Assembly (NCBI RefSeq): GCF_001659605.2
Contig: NC_035174.2
Location: 1,800,389-1,864,388, forward strand
Length of the DNA stretch: 64,000 nucleotides
DNA from: Manihot esculenta
Taxonomy: Eukaryota; Streptophyta; Magnoliopsida; Malpighiales; Euphorbiaceae
Reading direction: 5' to 3'
Position numbers and translations under genes: made by a program. Of this stretch, positions 1 through 10,269 are shown piece after piece; within the stretch, counting starts at the first letter, position 1, and every line of letters begins with the position of its first letter. The notes beneath the pieces are model-generated. The model saw only the letters and a program-made list of their open reading frames with translations, did no database searches and had not been told where the DNA came from.

Positions 1-690
1 CGTTGCCGAGGAATAATGTACAGGTTTTACTTCTCTTAAATATATATGGGGAACTATTTATCTGTTTCTAAATTGCTATTTTTTTTCCCTTTTTTCTGGG
101 TTAAGAGAAACTACCCCGACCCCTCATTTTCTCCTTTGCATCTACTCAATTTGAATAAAGTTTGATATAGAAACGGTCAGTTGTAAGAATGTACATAAGT
201 ATCTAAATTCCTCCTCGGTTTCATGGAAGAAGCTGCATACTTTTGCTGACACTTGCATTTTAACGTAGATCACGACGTGGGCAATTGGCTTATCCCCAAT
301 TCAATGAGTGGCTTTCCTAGTGCATTTTCATTGATGAATATGTTTCCAAGTACTGGTTTACATTCTCCCTCTTCCACACCAAGCTCTTTAACACAGAAAT
401 GAGGGTAATTTTTACCATCGTCTCTGAATTTTAACTGAAATCAATCAAAGTCCCTCTCGACTAATCATTGATGCGGATTTTAACTGTGAAAGAAAATTAT
501 TTTGTAAATAATCTCTTTCTTTTCATTTGGAATATACTTTACTTCTAACATTTTCTCTCACATCATAAACTTCAAGTTCCGGCAGAGAGTGATATTTTTT
601 TATATGCTTAACCATGACTCTACTCTCCACTTCCTTCTGTTTAGGTGCAGGTCTAGTCCCGTATTTATGTTACTGAACTTTTACGCCTTG
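1..690. other. Intergenic, no gene recognised
   Basis: AT-rich non-coding sequence with short pyrimidine tracts. I see no open frame with protein-like composition, no structured RNA and no clear terminal repeats on either strand. Confidence 0.4.
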
Positions 691-734
691 ATGAAGAGCT
701 TTTAATGATGAAATTAGATTAAAAATAAATCTTT

Positions 735-1370
735 TAAAACTAAAGTTGTTGAAAGAGAGTGCATCTATAGTTTCTTCACTAGAGAATGAGATTTCAATAA
801 AATTTGTTGAGTTTGAAAAGGCAATAAAACAGATTGAGTGCTTGGAGAATGAAAATGAGAGATTTAGAACAGAATTATGGAAATATTACATATTTTGTTG
901 AGAAATTATTGTTCAATTGATTTTAACTTTATTCGCATCTCCAAATCTTATTTAGCCGGAAATCTCATTAGAAATAAGAGGATTTTTAGTTGACTTAAAT
1001 TAGAGTCGGAAAATTTTTATGATTGAAATTGAATGCTTTTTTTTCAAAATTACTGTATCTAGTCGGGTGTTGATGGGGGAGAATGATCCGAGTTTAGAAA
1101 CATGAAATGTGACCAAGGAAGAAAAAGATGTTAATGTTACAGGCTTGCAGAATGCCATATTTCTCTCTTGAGAGTTTGGCGGACGCTTAGGCTGAAAGAG
1201 AAGCTTATGAACGTCTTCTAATTGATGTAGCTTGAGTTTTGGACATGGAACCTAGCGATGAGAAAAGGCTAAATATGATCGAAAATGTTAAGTAGCGGAC
1301 ATACCAAAATCGCAAATTATTTATTTCTGCATATGATGTTTTGCTGAAATTAGAAACTTAAGGAATACTC
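735..1370 (+). pseudogene. Decayed coding remnant, coiled-coil-like, unidentified
   Basis: From about 741 to 890 a frame without stops reads as a Glu/Lys-rich helical segment (for example SLENEISIKFVEFEKA, then IKQIECLENENERFRTEL), typical of a coiled coil. After a gap, 1160-1370 again reads like protein (SLADA, then AEREAYERLLIDVA, then LDMEPSDEKRLNMIENVK, then RTYQNRKLFISAYDVLLK) but is broken by in-frame TAG, TGA and TAG codons. No ATG-led gene can be built. I do not recognise the family. The two parts may belong to one dead gene or to a retroelement gag; the first is not proven. Confidence 0.3.
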
Positions 1371-1999
1371 ATTTCTCTTTTTCTTAGTGTAATAGATTTG
1401 TTTACAAGAGCAGAAAGAATGAATTACTAGTTTATCTTTCAGAATTGAGAAGCGATGAACTCGAATCTAGTCAAAGCCAATAATAGAAAGGTAAGAGAAA
1501 AAAAAGAATAACTTGCATGTGTGGCCGTTGAGCCTTAGCCCAAACATTGGATTTGGGTACTACTTAACGAAACGACACCGTAGTAAAACTAATGCCAATA
1601 TTGGTAGTGCTCTAAACTGGACAAGCGTCGGTGTATGGTTCCACTTTCAACTCGTTGTTGAGTCGATTCGTAAGCTTTTCGGGTCGTCAACAACAACAGC
1701 AATCTGAAGAAAGGCATCAAAAAAGAAAGAAGTAAAAGACGAAATCATCCCTGTTCCGCAGCATGGCTCAGGGTGGCATTTTTTCATATAATATTGTTGA
1801 GCACTACATTTTGTCATTTAAGCGGCAGTAATTAAGGAGAAGCTGAAGCAGGATGAGCTAGTGGTTTGTGGTTGACTTCGTTTAAACTTGAAACGTATTG
1901 GGTGTGGTTTCCAAGGTCCAACCTGATGTGACATCAATTGGAGTACATATTCAAAAGAAGCTATAGCTTCTCATATCAATCAACTTCTTCTCCAACAAA

Positions 2000-2126
2000 A
2001 TGCGCATTTCCTCCTCCTTCTTCCTTCTCTCCTTCTTACAAATCGTTGCCAGCCAAAATCTTTGCCTCGACGCTGTTTGTGCTCGCAATGAGCCACTCAT
2101 CCTATTCCCTTTCCGGCTTCAAAACC
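2000..2126 (+). pseudogene. 5' fragment of an LRK10L-type receptor kinase, cut by a copia LTR
   Basis: An ATG at 2000 opens a frame with a hydrophobic signal peptide (MRISSSFFLLSFLQIVA), followed by Cys-containing ectodomain sequence and the FPFRLQN motif. This matches the start of the GUB_WAK galacturonan-binding domain (C..C...FPFRL) seen in the two intact kinases at 5-10 kb. The frame ends after about 42 codons, exactly where a TGTTG terminus of a long terminal repeat begins. No continuation of the gene is visible beyond the element, so this is a truncated, dead copy of the local kinase family. Confidence 0.6.
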
Positions 2127-2361
2127 TGTTGGATATTTTGATTTAGAAACTAAAATAAGAATTGCAAGACAAGAAGGTATTTAACTTCTGAAGGCTGATA
2201 TCTTATTAAAGATATATTTACAAAAATTTATAGGAAAAGAAATAACAAAAGACTTGGCAAAATATCTGATTATTTCTAAAACATAACAACAGAATAATAA
2301 AAAATAACACACGTTACAATTTTCTTATTGACCAAACAGTACCTAAATCAAATATTCAACA
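2127..2361 (-). repeat. Copia-type long terminal repeat (3' LTR)
   Basis: A 235-bp segment bounded by TGTTG and CAACA, the TG..CA termini expected of an LTR. On the minus strand it is immediately preceded by a purine-rich tract (AAAGAGAAG just above 2361), fitting a polypurine tract, and upstream of that lies copia RNase H coding sequence. Its distal edge abuts the interrupted LRK10L exon at 2126. A partner 5' LTR and a target-site duplication were not found, so only one end of the element survives. Confidence 0.65.
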
Positions 2362-2369
2362 CTTCTCTT

Positions 2370-2690
2370 TGGGTTTAGGGGCTGCAAATTCCAAGTCTTC
2401 CTCTCAAATACTCAAATCTAGCCTTCGGAAGAGATTTTATCAAAATATCAGCACTTTGAAATTCTGAATTACATTGCATCAAGTGTACTTCACCGTTCTT
2501 TTAAACTTCTCTTAGAAAATACAGCTTAATCTTGAAATACTTAGTTTTGCCATGAAACATTGGATTATTTGCAATTGAAATTGCGGCCTGATTGTCAACA
2601 TAAACTTCTGTACTTCCCTTTTCTACCATAGACAAATCTGTTGAGATACCGCCAACAGAGTAAAGTGGAAGTTCCAGGGCAAAATGACCT
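2370..2690 (-). mobile_element. Degenerate copia retrotransposon pol, RNase H end
   Basis: The minus strand encodes the conserved copia RNase H stretch VYVDNQAAISIANNP, then HGKTKYFKIKLYFLREV, a stop, then EVHLMQCNSEFQSADIL and SLPKARFEYLR. The order and spacing fit the C-terminus of copia polyproteins, with the LTR directly downstream. One in-frame stop follows REV, so it is inactive. Above about 2690 the similarity stops and gypsy-like sequence begins. Confidence 0.75.
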
Positions 2691-2698
2691 TCCTAAAC

Positions 2699-2940
2699 AT
2701 GATTCATTAAAGCAAAGGTAGGAGAGGTGGACGGGTCTGGTTCTGGTATATCCGGAGGAATGTCCTTATCATCCCCATAATGAGAGCTTGGATGGTCTTA
2801 TTAGGGCAATCATGCAAAACATGATCCATTAGAGCAACTGTAGGAGAGGTGGACTGATCTGGTTCTGGTATATTCGGAGAAATATCCTTATCATCCCCAT
2901 AATGAGAGCTCGGATGGTCTTATTAGGGCAGTCATGCAAA
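2699..2940. repeat. Two-copy tandem duplication, 122-bp unit
   Basis: Units at 2699-2820 and 2821-2940 align throughout with roughly a dozen substitutions; both contain GGAGAGGTGGAC and TCATCCCCATAATGAGAGC. The unit lies between the copia RNase H remnant and the gypsy gag remnant, in what was probably gag or protease coding sequence of the gypsy element. Confidence 0.85.
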
Positions 2941-2944
2941 GGGT

Positions 2945-4076
2945 GTAAGATTATTTACATTTGTAACAAAGTCCTTTAGCTCGTAAATCTAGAAATTCCT
3001 AATGGGAGTAATGGCGGATACTGCGATTGCGATTAATAGAGGTAGAAGTAGCACTGGAGGAAGATGATTTGGGAGAGGTATTTGTGGAAGGGGAAAAATT
3101 GCTATGGGAAGTAACAGAGGATTCAGAGATTTTTTTTATTTTATTTGGAAGAGTTAAGGCCGAAGGTTTGAGGATTAGCAGAATAAGGAAGGGTTGGACT
3201 TTCGGGAAGAAATGTGGTAATGGGGTTAGGTGATGGGCCGGAAGAAGAGCTCGACCGATGTGTAGTGGAAACAGAAGATGGTGAAGAAGGTGGACAAGGA
3301 TGATGACGGAGAAGTTCTCTTTCAATTTCTCGGGCTAGAGTCATGACAGGCTGAATGTCCATAGTATCATGGGTGCGGATTCTCAGACGAATCTCTGGTT
3401 TAAGGCCATTCAAAAAATAATCTAAATAATGTTGGTTAGAAAGACTAGTTACCTGAAAAGCACGAGCAATAAATTCATCAATAAAACTATCAATGGATCC
3501 TTCCTGCCGAAGTGCGGTGCCATTCAATGGGATTGGCCAAGGAATCTACACCATAACGCTGAAGCAACTCCAGGGAAAGATGTTTTCAAGACATATTCAA
3601 ATGGCGTTGGTATAACATCAATATAGTGTCGGGCTTTCCATATAAATGAGAGCAAGAGAAACCTTCATTACTACAGGAGTTGTATGGTGAACGTGGAAAT
3701 ACTGGTCAGCACGAGCCAACCACCCAATATGGTCCTCTCTATTGAAAGCGGGCATTTTGACCTTTTTAGCGGAAAGCTGGAGATCATGAGAAGTGGCCGT
3801 AGTTATGGGTCTCTAATTATGGGAAGTTTGGCCACTGATTGGAGTACAAGAAAGGAGATCACCATTCCCCTCAACTGATTTCCCTTTAACTAGAGTGGTT
3901 AAGAATCCTTCAAGAACTTCCAGTTTGCGCCGATTCTGCAGTAATTCATCATGGAATCCCTAGTCACCTTTATCATTCTTATCCTTATCTGTACGCAACT
4001 GATGTATCCCGTCTTCGACAGCCTTTAAATTCCTCTCTATCACATCAACACGCGAATCCATTCGAGTATTGGGCAT
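2945..4076 (-). mobile_element. Degenerate Ty3/gypsy retrotransposon gag
   Basis: Read on the minus strand from an ATG at 4076 (MPNTRMDSRVDVIERNLKAV), this is the N-terminus of a plant gypsy gag, followed by MPAFNREDHIGWLARADQYF and, after frame breaks, the retrotransposon gag core at 3141-3527 (GSIDSFIDEFIARAFQV, YFLNGLKPEIRLRI, LAREIERELLRHH). A Ser/Pro/Thr-rich spacer and the beginning of a zinc-knuckle (LRAKGLCYKCK) follow near 2965. Several stops and frame changes show that it is dead. The polymerase domains are missing; the element is fused to copia sequence instead. Confidence 0.75.
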
Positions 4077-4520
4077 TCAGTCAGAAAGAAGGGTCGGCAG
4101 GATCGGAACAATTTGATAGAGTTAGGAATTAGGGACAAGAAGAATGAAGGAAGAAATGATAAAATTGTATTAATAGCTATTCATGAGACAGAATAAGCTT
4201 CAATAAAAAGAGGAAATAACCCTCAGTTCTTCCTAATTACAATAAAGACAAAGAAAATCTGGAATAACCAGCCCAGCACTATAGCTGAATTCTCAACAAA
4301 AGTTTTTAGGCAAATACTGCATGCGTTCCTCTCAACGGTTCTTTGGATAAATAGGCCTTCCAGGGGCAGCTGTCCTTCCCTCCTCATTTTCGTCCCCACA
4401 AAATATCTCCTCTGCCCATTTCATTCTGGAAGATTCTGCCAATTAAACGGTCTCTGTATTTCTTTTGCTCCTCCTAACGTAGACCCTGAGTATACCATGA
4501 CCATTCTTCTTGTAGCTTGA
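4077..4520 (-). mobile_element. Probable gypsy leader and LTR remnant
   Basis: Upstream of the gag start on the minus strand lies non-coding sequence of the composition usual for LTR promoter and R/U5 regions, ending near the CTTCCTTCATTCTTCTTGT stretch. Only about 60 bp separate it from the gag ATG. I could not find a clean primer-binding site or a matching second LTR, so the boundaries are approximate and the call rests mostly on position. Confidence 0.35.
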
Positions 4521-4694
4521 TGGGCTTGTATCATTACTCTACTTCAGAGATGACTCTACTTCAGAATAACCAGATTAGATTACTCTAATTCAGAGATGAC
4601 TTCCAACGGACTTCTCACAAGCATACCAGTCTTCATGGAATATAATTTAAGCATGGGAATCGAACGACCACTTGATTGTTTGCAAGTCAAAATG

Positions 4695-4747
4695 GAATTC
4701 CACAGACCAAGCACCAGCACGAACAAGCAAAAGAAAGAGAGATCCAT
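4695..4747 (-). pseudogene. Remnant of an LRK10L receptor kinase start
   Basis: The minus strand from an ATG at 4747 reads MDLSFFCLFVLVLVLG, closely resembling the signal peptide of the intact neighbour (MNLSFFPLFLLVVVGRG), and the TTGGAAATG context just before the ATG is also shared. Similarity stops after about 17 codons, where unrelated sequence follows. It looks like a duplicated and truncated first exon in the same orientation as the intact minus-strand kinase. Confidence 0.4.
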
Positions 4748-5076
4748 TTCCAAACATCAATTCGTTTGAGGTTCACTGTCTTAAAAGTTATTAGCCTTTG
4801 AGTAATGAAATGTTTATCAATTTAAGCATAATTTTGGACTATAATTAGAGAAAATAATTTCTACTTGTACAAGCCAGATTGTTTGCTATGCATGGACCAC
4901 TTGATTCTCTCATCTATTTTTATCTGAATAAACTCTAAAGTTAGATTAGATATGAATTTTCTATTATTTTTAATGACTAAATTCGAGTTCCTTATACTCT
5001 AATATCCACTAGTGACCAATAAAAAAAATATAAAAAATAATTACAATAATAAAATATACATAACAGAAACATCAAC

Positions 5077-6976
5077 CTATATCCCCTCTGTTTCAGATAT
5101 TACAGCCAAATCGTGGTGAAGATGCCTCCCCAACATATTTGCATCCAATCTTGCAGGAGCAGAAGAAGCAAAAGGATTAGGAGGCATTGTTAGCTTGTTT
5201 CCTTCCCCCTCCAGCATTTGAACTACAGTTTTCATTGAGGGACGATCCACAGGGTGCCATTGGATGCACCAGAGTCCTACAATTACAAGTTTCTTTGCAA
5301 TTTGTTCGTCATTCTCTTCCTTGATCTGGATTCTTAGCTCTTCTCCTTGATCCAAACGTTTGTATACCCACTCTGGAAAGTAGACTTGGCTGCCATCTGC
5401 AAAGTCTATATTTTTCCTCCCTCTCACCATGTCTATCAAGACCATTCCAAAACTATAAACATCTGACTTGTAGGACACGTTGCCAAAGTTCCTGGAGAAT
5501 ACTTCAGGTGCAATGTAGCCCATAGTGCCCCGAGCTGTAGTCATGGAAATGGCACTCTGATCCTTTGAACATAACTTGGCCAGACCAAAATCAGAAATCT
5601 TTGGAATGAAATTTTCATCCAACAGGATGTTGTGAGGCTTGATGTCGAAATGAAGTATTCGTTGATCACATCCTTGGTGAAGATATTCAATTCCTTTGGC
5701 TATGCCTAGAGCAATATCTTGAAGCTTTTGCCATCCAAGAGGAAACTCCTTTCCATTATCTGTAAATATGAATTTCTCTAGAGATTCATTTGGTAGGTAC
5801 TCATAAACTAGAGCTCTTCTAAATCCATCTGCACAGTACCCAACAAGGCGAACCACGTTGACATGATGAATTCTTCCCATTAATCCCACTTCATTAATGA
5901 AGTCTTCGCCATTTCCTGTGGAATTATCGAGGATCTTTACAGCCACAAAGATCTCATCAGAAAGCTTCCCTTTAAACACTGTTCCAAATGCTCCCTCCCC
6001 CAACGTTTCCTTAAATTGATTTGTAATCTTCTTTATATCAGCATATGAATATCTAGTGGGTCTGAGAGCTTTGTAATCCTGCAGAAACTTTTTGACCCTT
6101 GCTTGATTTTCTTTCTCCGCTTTGTCTGCGCTATAGACGCGGTAGAGTACAAAGCCCCCTAGAACAATAAACAAGGCACTCAGAGCTATACCTGCATACA
6201 GCAGATTTTCCAGTTAGCAGATGCAATATAACAAAGCTTAAAATGGCAATTGAGCAGATAGATAGATCGGTAGATTGCTCACCTGCAGCCATTAACTTTA
6301 TTCCAATGCGTTTAGATGATTTTGGCTTGTCAAAACATTCAGTTTCAAGTGTAGTACTGTTCTTCTTCAATCTACAGTATTTGTCTTGTGATTCACAAAA
6401 CCCACATGCTGGTCTGGACCAGTTCAAATGAAGAGTATTGTCTCTGCTGATGAATTCCATGGGAACTGATGAAAGGTTATACATCTTGGTACAAGATGTA
6501 AGGGCAAGGCCAGTAACGGATCCATCAGTAACAAAGGCATGAACATCATAGCCAGGAACACTCAGGCACGGCATAGACAGGTATATCTTTCTATCTATTG
6601 ACGTACAATTGAAAAATACATAATCATAACGGAATCTTTCTCCGAATTTGAAAGGAGAGTTCAGCAAATTGAAGTTTAAGAGCTGTCTTGGAAGGCAATT
6701 GTTTGGATCTGATGTCAAAATCACCTGAGATGCATAATCAATTGTATTGATGTAGAGCTTCACTGAAGTTGGCAGCTCGAGCAATGTATCCTGCGTCTCG
6801 GTGCAAAATAGATCAAACCCAGGAAAGCCGCAGTGTTCTGGTTGCCTGTTCTTGAGACGGAATGGGAATCGAATTGCAGGGCCATGTTTCCCACATCTTG
6901 ATTCTTGACACTCATCAAGGCCTACTCCACGGCCAACGACGACTAGCAAGAACAGGGGAAAAAAAGAGAGATTCAT
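5077..6976 (-). CDS. LRK10L-type receptor-like protein kinase (GUB_WAK ectodomain, non-RD kinase)
   Basis: A plasma-membrane receptor-like serine/threonine kinase of the LRK10L/WAK-related group, about 602 residues. Exons are 6976-6283 and 6191-5077, with a 91-bp GT..AG intron splitting the codon before the membrane segment; both exons stay in frame. Residues 1-18 are a signal peptide. About 20-120 is a Cys-rich GUB_WAK domain (CGKHGPAIRFPFRLK), followed by a second Cys-rich patch (CGFCESQDKYCRL). The membrane segment is near 225-247. The kinase has the glycine loop LGEGAFGTVF (from about 295), a Lys in VAVK (about 317), HFDIKPHN in the catalytic loop (Asp about 414) and DFGLAK (about 432). 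HFD instead of HRD makes it non-RD, a class linked to defence signalling. An ATG at 7024 is also in frame, but 6976 lies right before the signal peptide. Ligand unknown. Confidence 0.9.
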
Positions 6977-7480
6977 TTCCAACGATAATTCTCGATGATC
7001 TTGTGGCCGGAGTTTTTGCTGCAACTTCTAAGGATTTTATTGTGACGAACGAGACGGTGGTTCTTCGCTGCTGCGTTCTACTGGTCAGAGTCAACTATAT
7101 CGACTGCTACGCCTACCTTCTTTTTCATGCTTACCCTTGGAGAATTACAATTAAATACCTAAAATTTTACAAAAAGAATTTAATTTATTTTTATAAGTCT
7201 TAAATTCAATTAAAGTATTGCTTATTAATTTGAAATGCAAATATTCAATTAATTATTAGTTGACGAAACTGAGACCTTCCTTCTAGTGGCATCGCTTCAT
7301 GGGCTCTCAAAGCATTTCTAGCTAATAAATGTCTCGGCTTGGACAGCTTCAGAGCTGAAATTTCTTCCCCTCATGAACTATTTGACCAAACTTCTTGATT
7401 GCTATAAGGGATATCATTAATTTCAAGGTGGGTTGCTCAATTCTCCTCTCGCCACAGTTCCAAAAGATCTCTCTTCCCCA
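6977..7480. promoter_or_regulatory. Shared intergenic region between two divergent receptor-kinase genes
   Basis: About 500 bp separate the start codons of two divergently oriented LRK10L genes, so the two promoters must lie here or overlap. The centre, about 7145-7260, is strongly AT-rich. I do not see an unambiguous TATA box for either gene. Shared control is an inference from the head-to-head layout only. Confidence 0.45.
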
Positions 7481-10269
7481 ATGAATATTTCAAGGCTCCC
7501 CCTTTCTGGTCTTTCGGCCTTTGTTGTTCTTATCATCTACCTCCAAGCTTGCAATGCCCAGGTTAGCCATCTCTGTGCTCCTTCTTCTTGTGGGAATCTC
7601 CATAATATAAGCTATCCTTTTCGATTAAAAGATGATCCACAAAACTGCGGCTACTACGAGTATGTATTGTCTTGTGAGAACAATCAAACGGTTCTTTACT
7701 TGTATGCCGGAAAATACTATGTGCAAGCAATTAATTACGGTAACTTGACCCTTAGAGTAGTGGATGCTGCTGTTCAAAAGGATAATTGCTCCTCCCTCCC
7801 AAGATATTCTTTGACTGCAGCCAACTTTAGCTATATAGATCCTTATGACTTGGATACACCCTGGTGGAATTTCAATAGGAGACCACCGAAGCTTATTCTG
7901 TTCATGAAGTGTGCAAATCCAGTGAATTCCCCTCTCTATGTGGATACTTCTCCTTGCATTAATGCAAAAGATTCTTATGTTATGGATAATTTTACCAGCA
8001 TAACGGATGTTGAGAACTCCTGCAGAGTAGAGTTGATGGTTTTATCATTGTTGCCTGCAAGGGTTGGCAAGAACATTTCCTTCATGGACATCCATAATGA
8101 CCTGGCATATGGATTTGAGGTCTCATGGTCTGAAATATTCTGTCAAATATGCAGTGGTCGAGAATTTTGCTTTCGTGACCGGGGCATAGATAGGCCTAGA
8201 GGCTGTTCAGAAGGTACAAAAGATTTATATCTGGTTTCTATTTTTATTATATTGCTTGTTGCAGAATCTCTATAAATATTCAATTTCACATTCTATTCTT
8301 TGAGTGGACTGTAGCTAATTGATTTCATTAGACCCTTGAAACTGGAAACTTAAACTTCTTTGCAAGCTTGAAACTGGCCAGAAATTGATCTATTGAAGTT
8401 GGTGTATATAATAGTTGGCACATAAAAGACATCCCAAATAATTGAGTATTTGACTGAACTTGTGGTTATTCCAAATGTATGCTAAGCTGCTAGCTGCCAT
8501 ATCTCTTATGATGAACTGCAGGAATTTTCTAAAACACTGACTCTGGTGTTCTATATTGTATGCATTTGGTTGCTGATATTCTTTTGTTCTCAATATTGCA
8601 GATTTCTTCAAGGATTTGAGAGACTGGTTCAAATGTAAGGATTCGCTCTCTGCTTCATAATGTTTATTTCCTATACAATGATCTTTTGGGGAGGTTAATT
8701 AGCAATACCAAATAGCATATATGGACAGAAATTATTTGATATATAATATAAGTCACATCAATATGCATGAAGACCAAAACCATGAGCAGCCTTCAGCTGT
8801 TCATAGCTGGTCATTTTGTCGCTAATAGGAAACTGAGTCTTCATGATGACAATAGTACAGTATGCTAACCATCAGTATCCCTGCAGACATTTGGTTTAGC
8901 GGATGATAGGATGGGATGGTTAGTGAGCTTTGTAATTCCTTGCATTTAACCTAATCATACTGACAACTTCATTTTCCTCTACTTTTTTTTTTCTGTCTGC
9001 AGCTATCCGGTACCTGATACTGGTGATCATTGGTAAGAACTATGTGATTCCTTGGATTGTGAATTTTGCAACTACTTATAATGGGGGACAATGTCAACAA
9101 TATGACAATTTCTAAAATTTTCCTGCACAGGATTACTAATAGTAGCAAAATCTATCTGTTGCACTCCATGTGTGATGGCGTTCTTGATTTATACATGGTC
9201 AAGAAGGCATTTATCAATGTATGACAGCATTGAAGAATTTCTCCAAAGTCAGAACAATTTTGCCCCAGTAAGGTACTCTTACTCTGATATTAGGAAGATG
9301 ACCAATGGCTTTAGGGATAAGTTGGGTGAAGGAGGTTATGGCTCCGTATATAAAGGAAAGCTTCGCAGTGGCCGACTTGCAGCTATAAAGATGTTAGGTA
9401 AGTCTAAAGCTAATGGCCAAGACTTTATCAATGAAGTAGCATCAATTGGGCGGGTTCACCATGTTAATGTAGTACAGCTAATTGGTTTTTGTGCTGAGAG
9501 ATCAAAACGTGCTCTTGTATATGACTTCATGCCTAATGGGTCTCTTGATAAATATGTTTTCTCTCGAGAAGGGCATGCACATTTAAGTTGGAAACAAATG
9601 CATGAGATATCTCTGGGAGTGGCCCATGGCATTGATTATCTACACCGGGGCTGTGAGATGCAAATTTTACATTTCGACATAAAACCTCATAATATTCTTC
9701 TCGATGAGAATTTTGTTCCCAAAGTTTCTGACTTTGGGCTTGCAAAGCTTCACAAAACAAGCGACAATACAGTGTCTCTTACTGCAGCAAGAGGAACAAT
9801 AGGATATATAGCACCAGAATTGTTCTACAAAAACATTGGTGGTGTTTCATACAAGGCTGATGTTTATAGTTTTGGAATGTTGTTAATGGAAATGGTTGGA
9901 AAGAAGAAGAATTTGAATGCAGAGGCAGAACATTCCAGCCAAACCTACTTCCCCAATTGGGTATATAACGAAGTAGTTGACGGAAAAGTTGCAGTTAGAA
10001 ATGGCACAAAGGATGAAGAGAAAATCGCAAAGAAAATGATTACAGTAGCATTGTGGTGCATACAAATGAAGCCAAGTGATCGCCCTTCGATGAATAGAGT
10101 TGTAGAGATGCTTGAAGGAGATTTGGAAAGTTTGGAGATACCTCCCAAACCTACCATATATCCAGAAGAAACACCAATAATGAGTGGAGAAAATACAGAT
10201 GAAACATGGTCATCATCTATGTTACTTGATTCTTCTGAATCAATTAGCTTACTCATAAATTCAGATTGA
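7481..10269 (+). CDS. LRK10L-type receptor-like protein kinase with two microexons
   Basis: Receptor-like serine/threonine kinase, about 644 residues, from four exons: 7481-8213, 8602-8634, 9003-9032 and 9131-10269. All junctions are GT..AG and each intron leaves one base of a codon, so the frame is kept. Residues 1-27 are a signal peptide ending CNAQ. The GUB_WAK domain follows ([19 protein letters not shown]), then a second Cys-rich region ([15 protein letters not shown]). The 33- and 30-nt exons encode the juxtamembrane start and part of the membrane helix, which runs about 256-285. The kinase has [10 protein letters not shown] (about 330), a Lys in AAIK (about 352), HFDIKPHN (Asp about 448) and DFGLAK (about 466), so it is also non-RD. 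An ATG at 7433 is in frame, but 7481 directly precedes the signal peptide. It is divergent from the neighbour at 5-7 kb, which has a single intron. Confidence 0.92.

Noticed and set aside
7433..7480. Upstream in-frame ATG of the plus-strand receptor kinase
   Set aside because: It would add 16 residues before the signal peptide, whereas the ATG at 7481 gives a normal signal sequence. The minus-strand neighbour has the same situation (7024 versus 6976).
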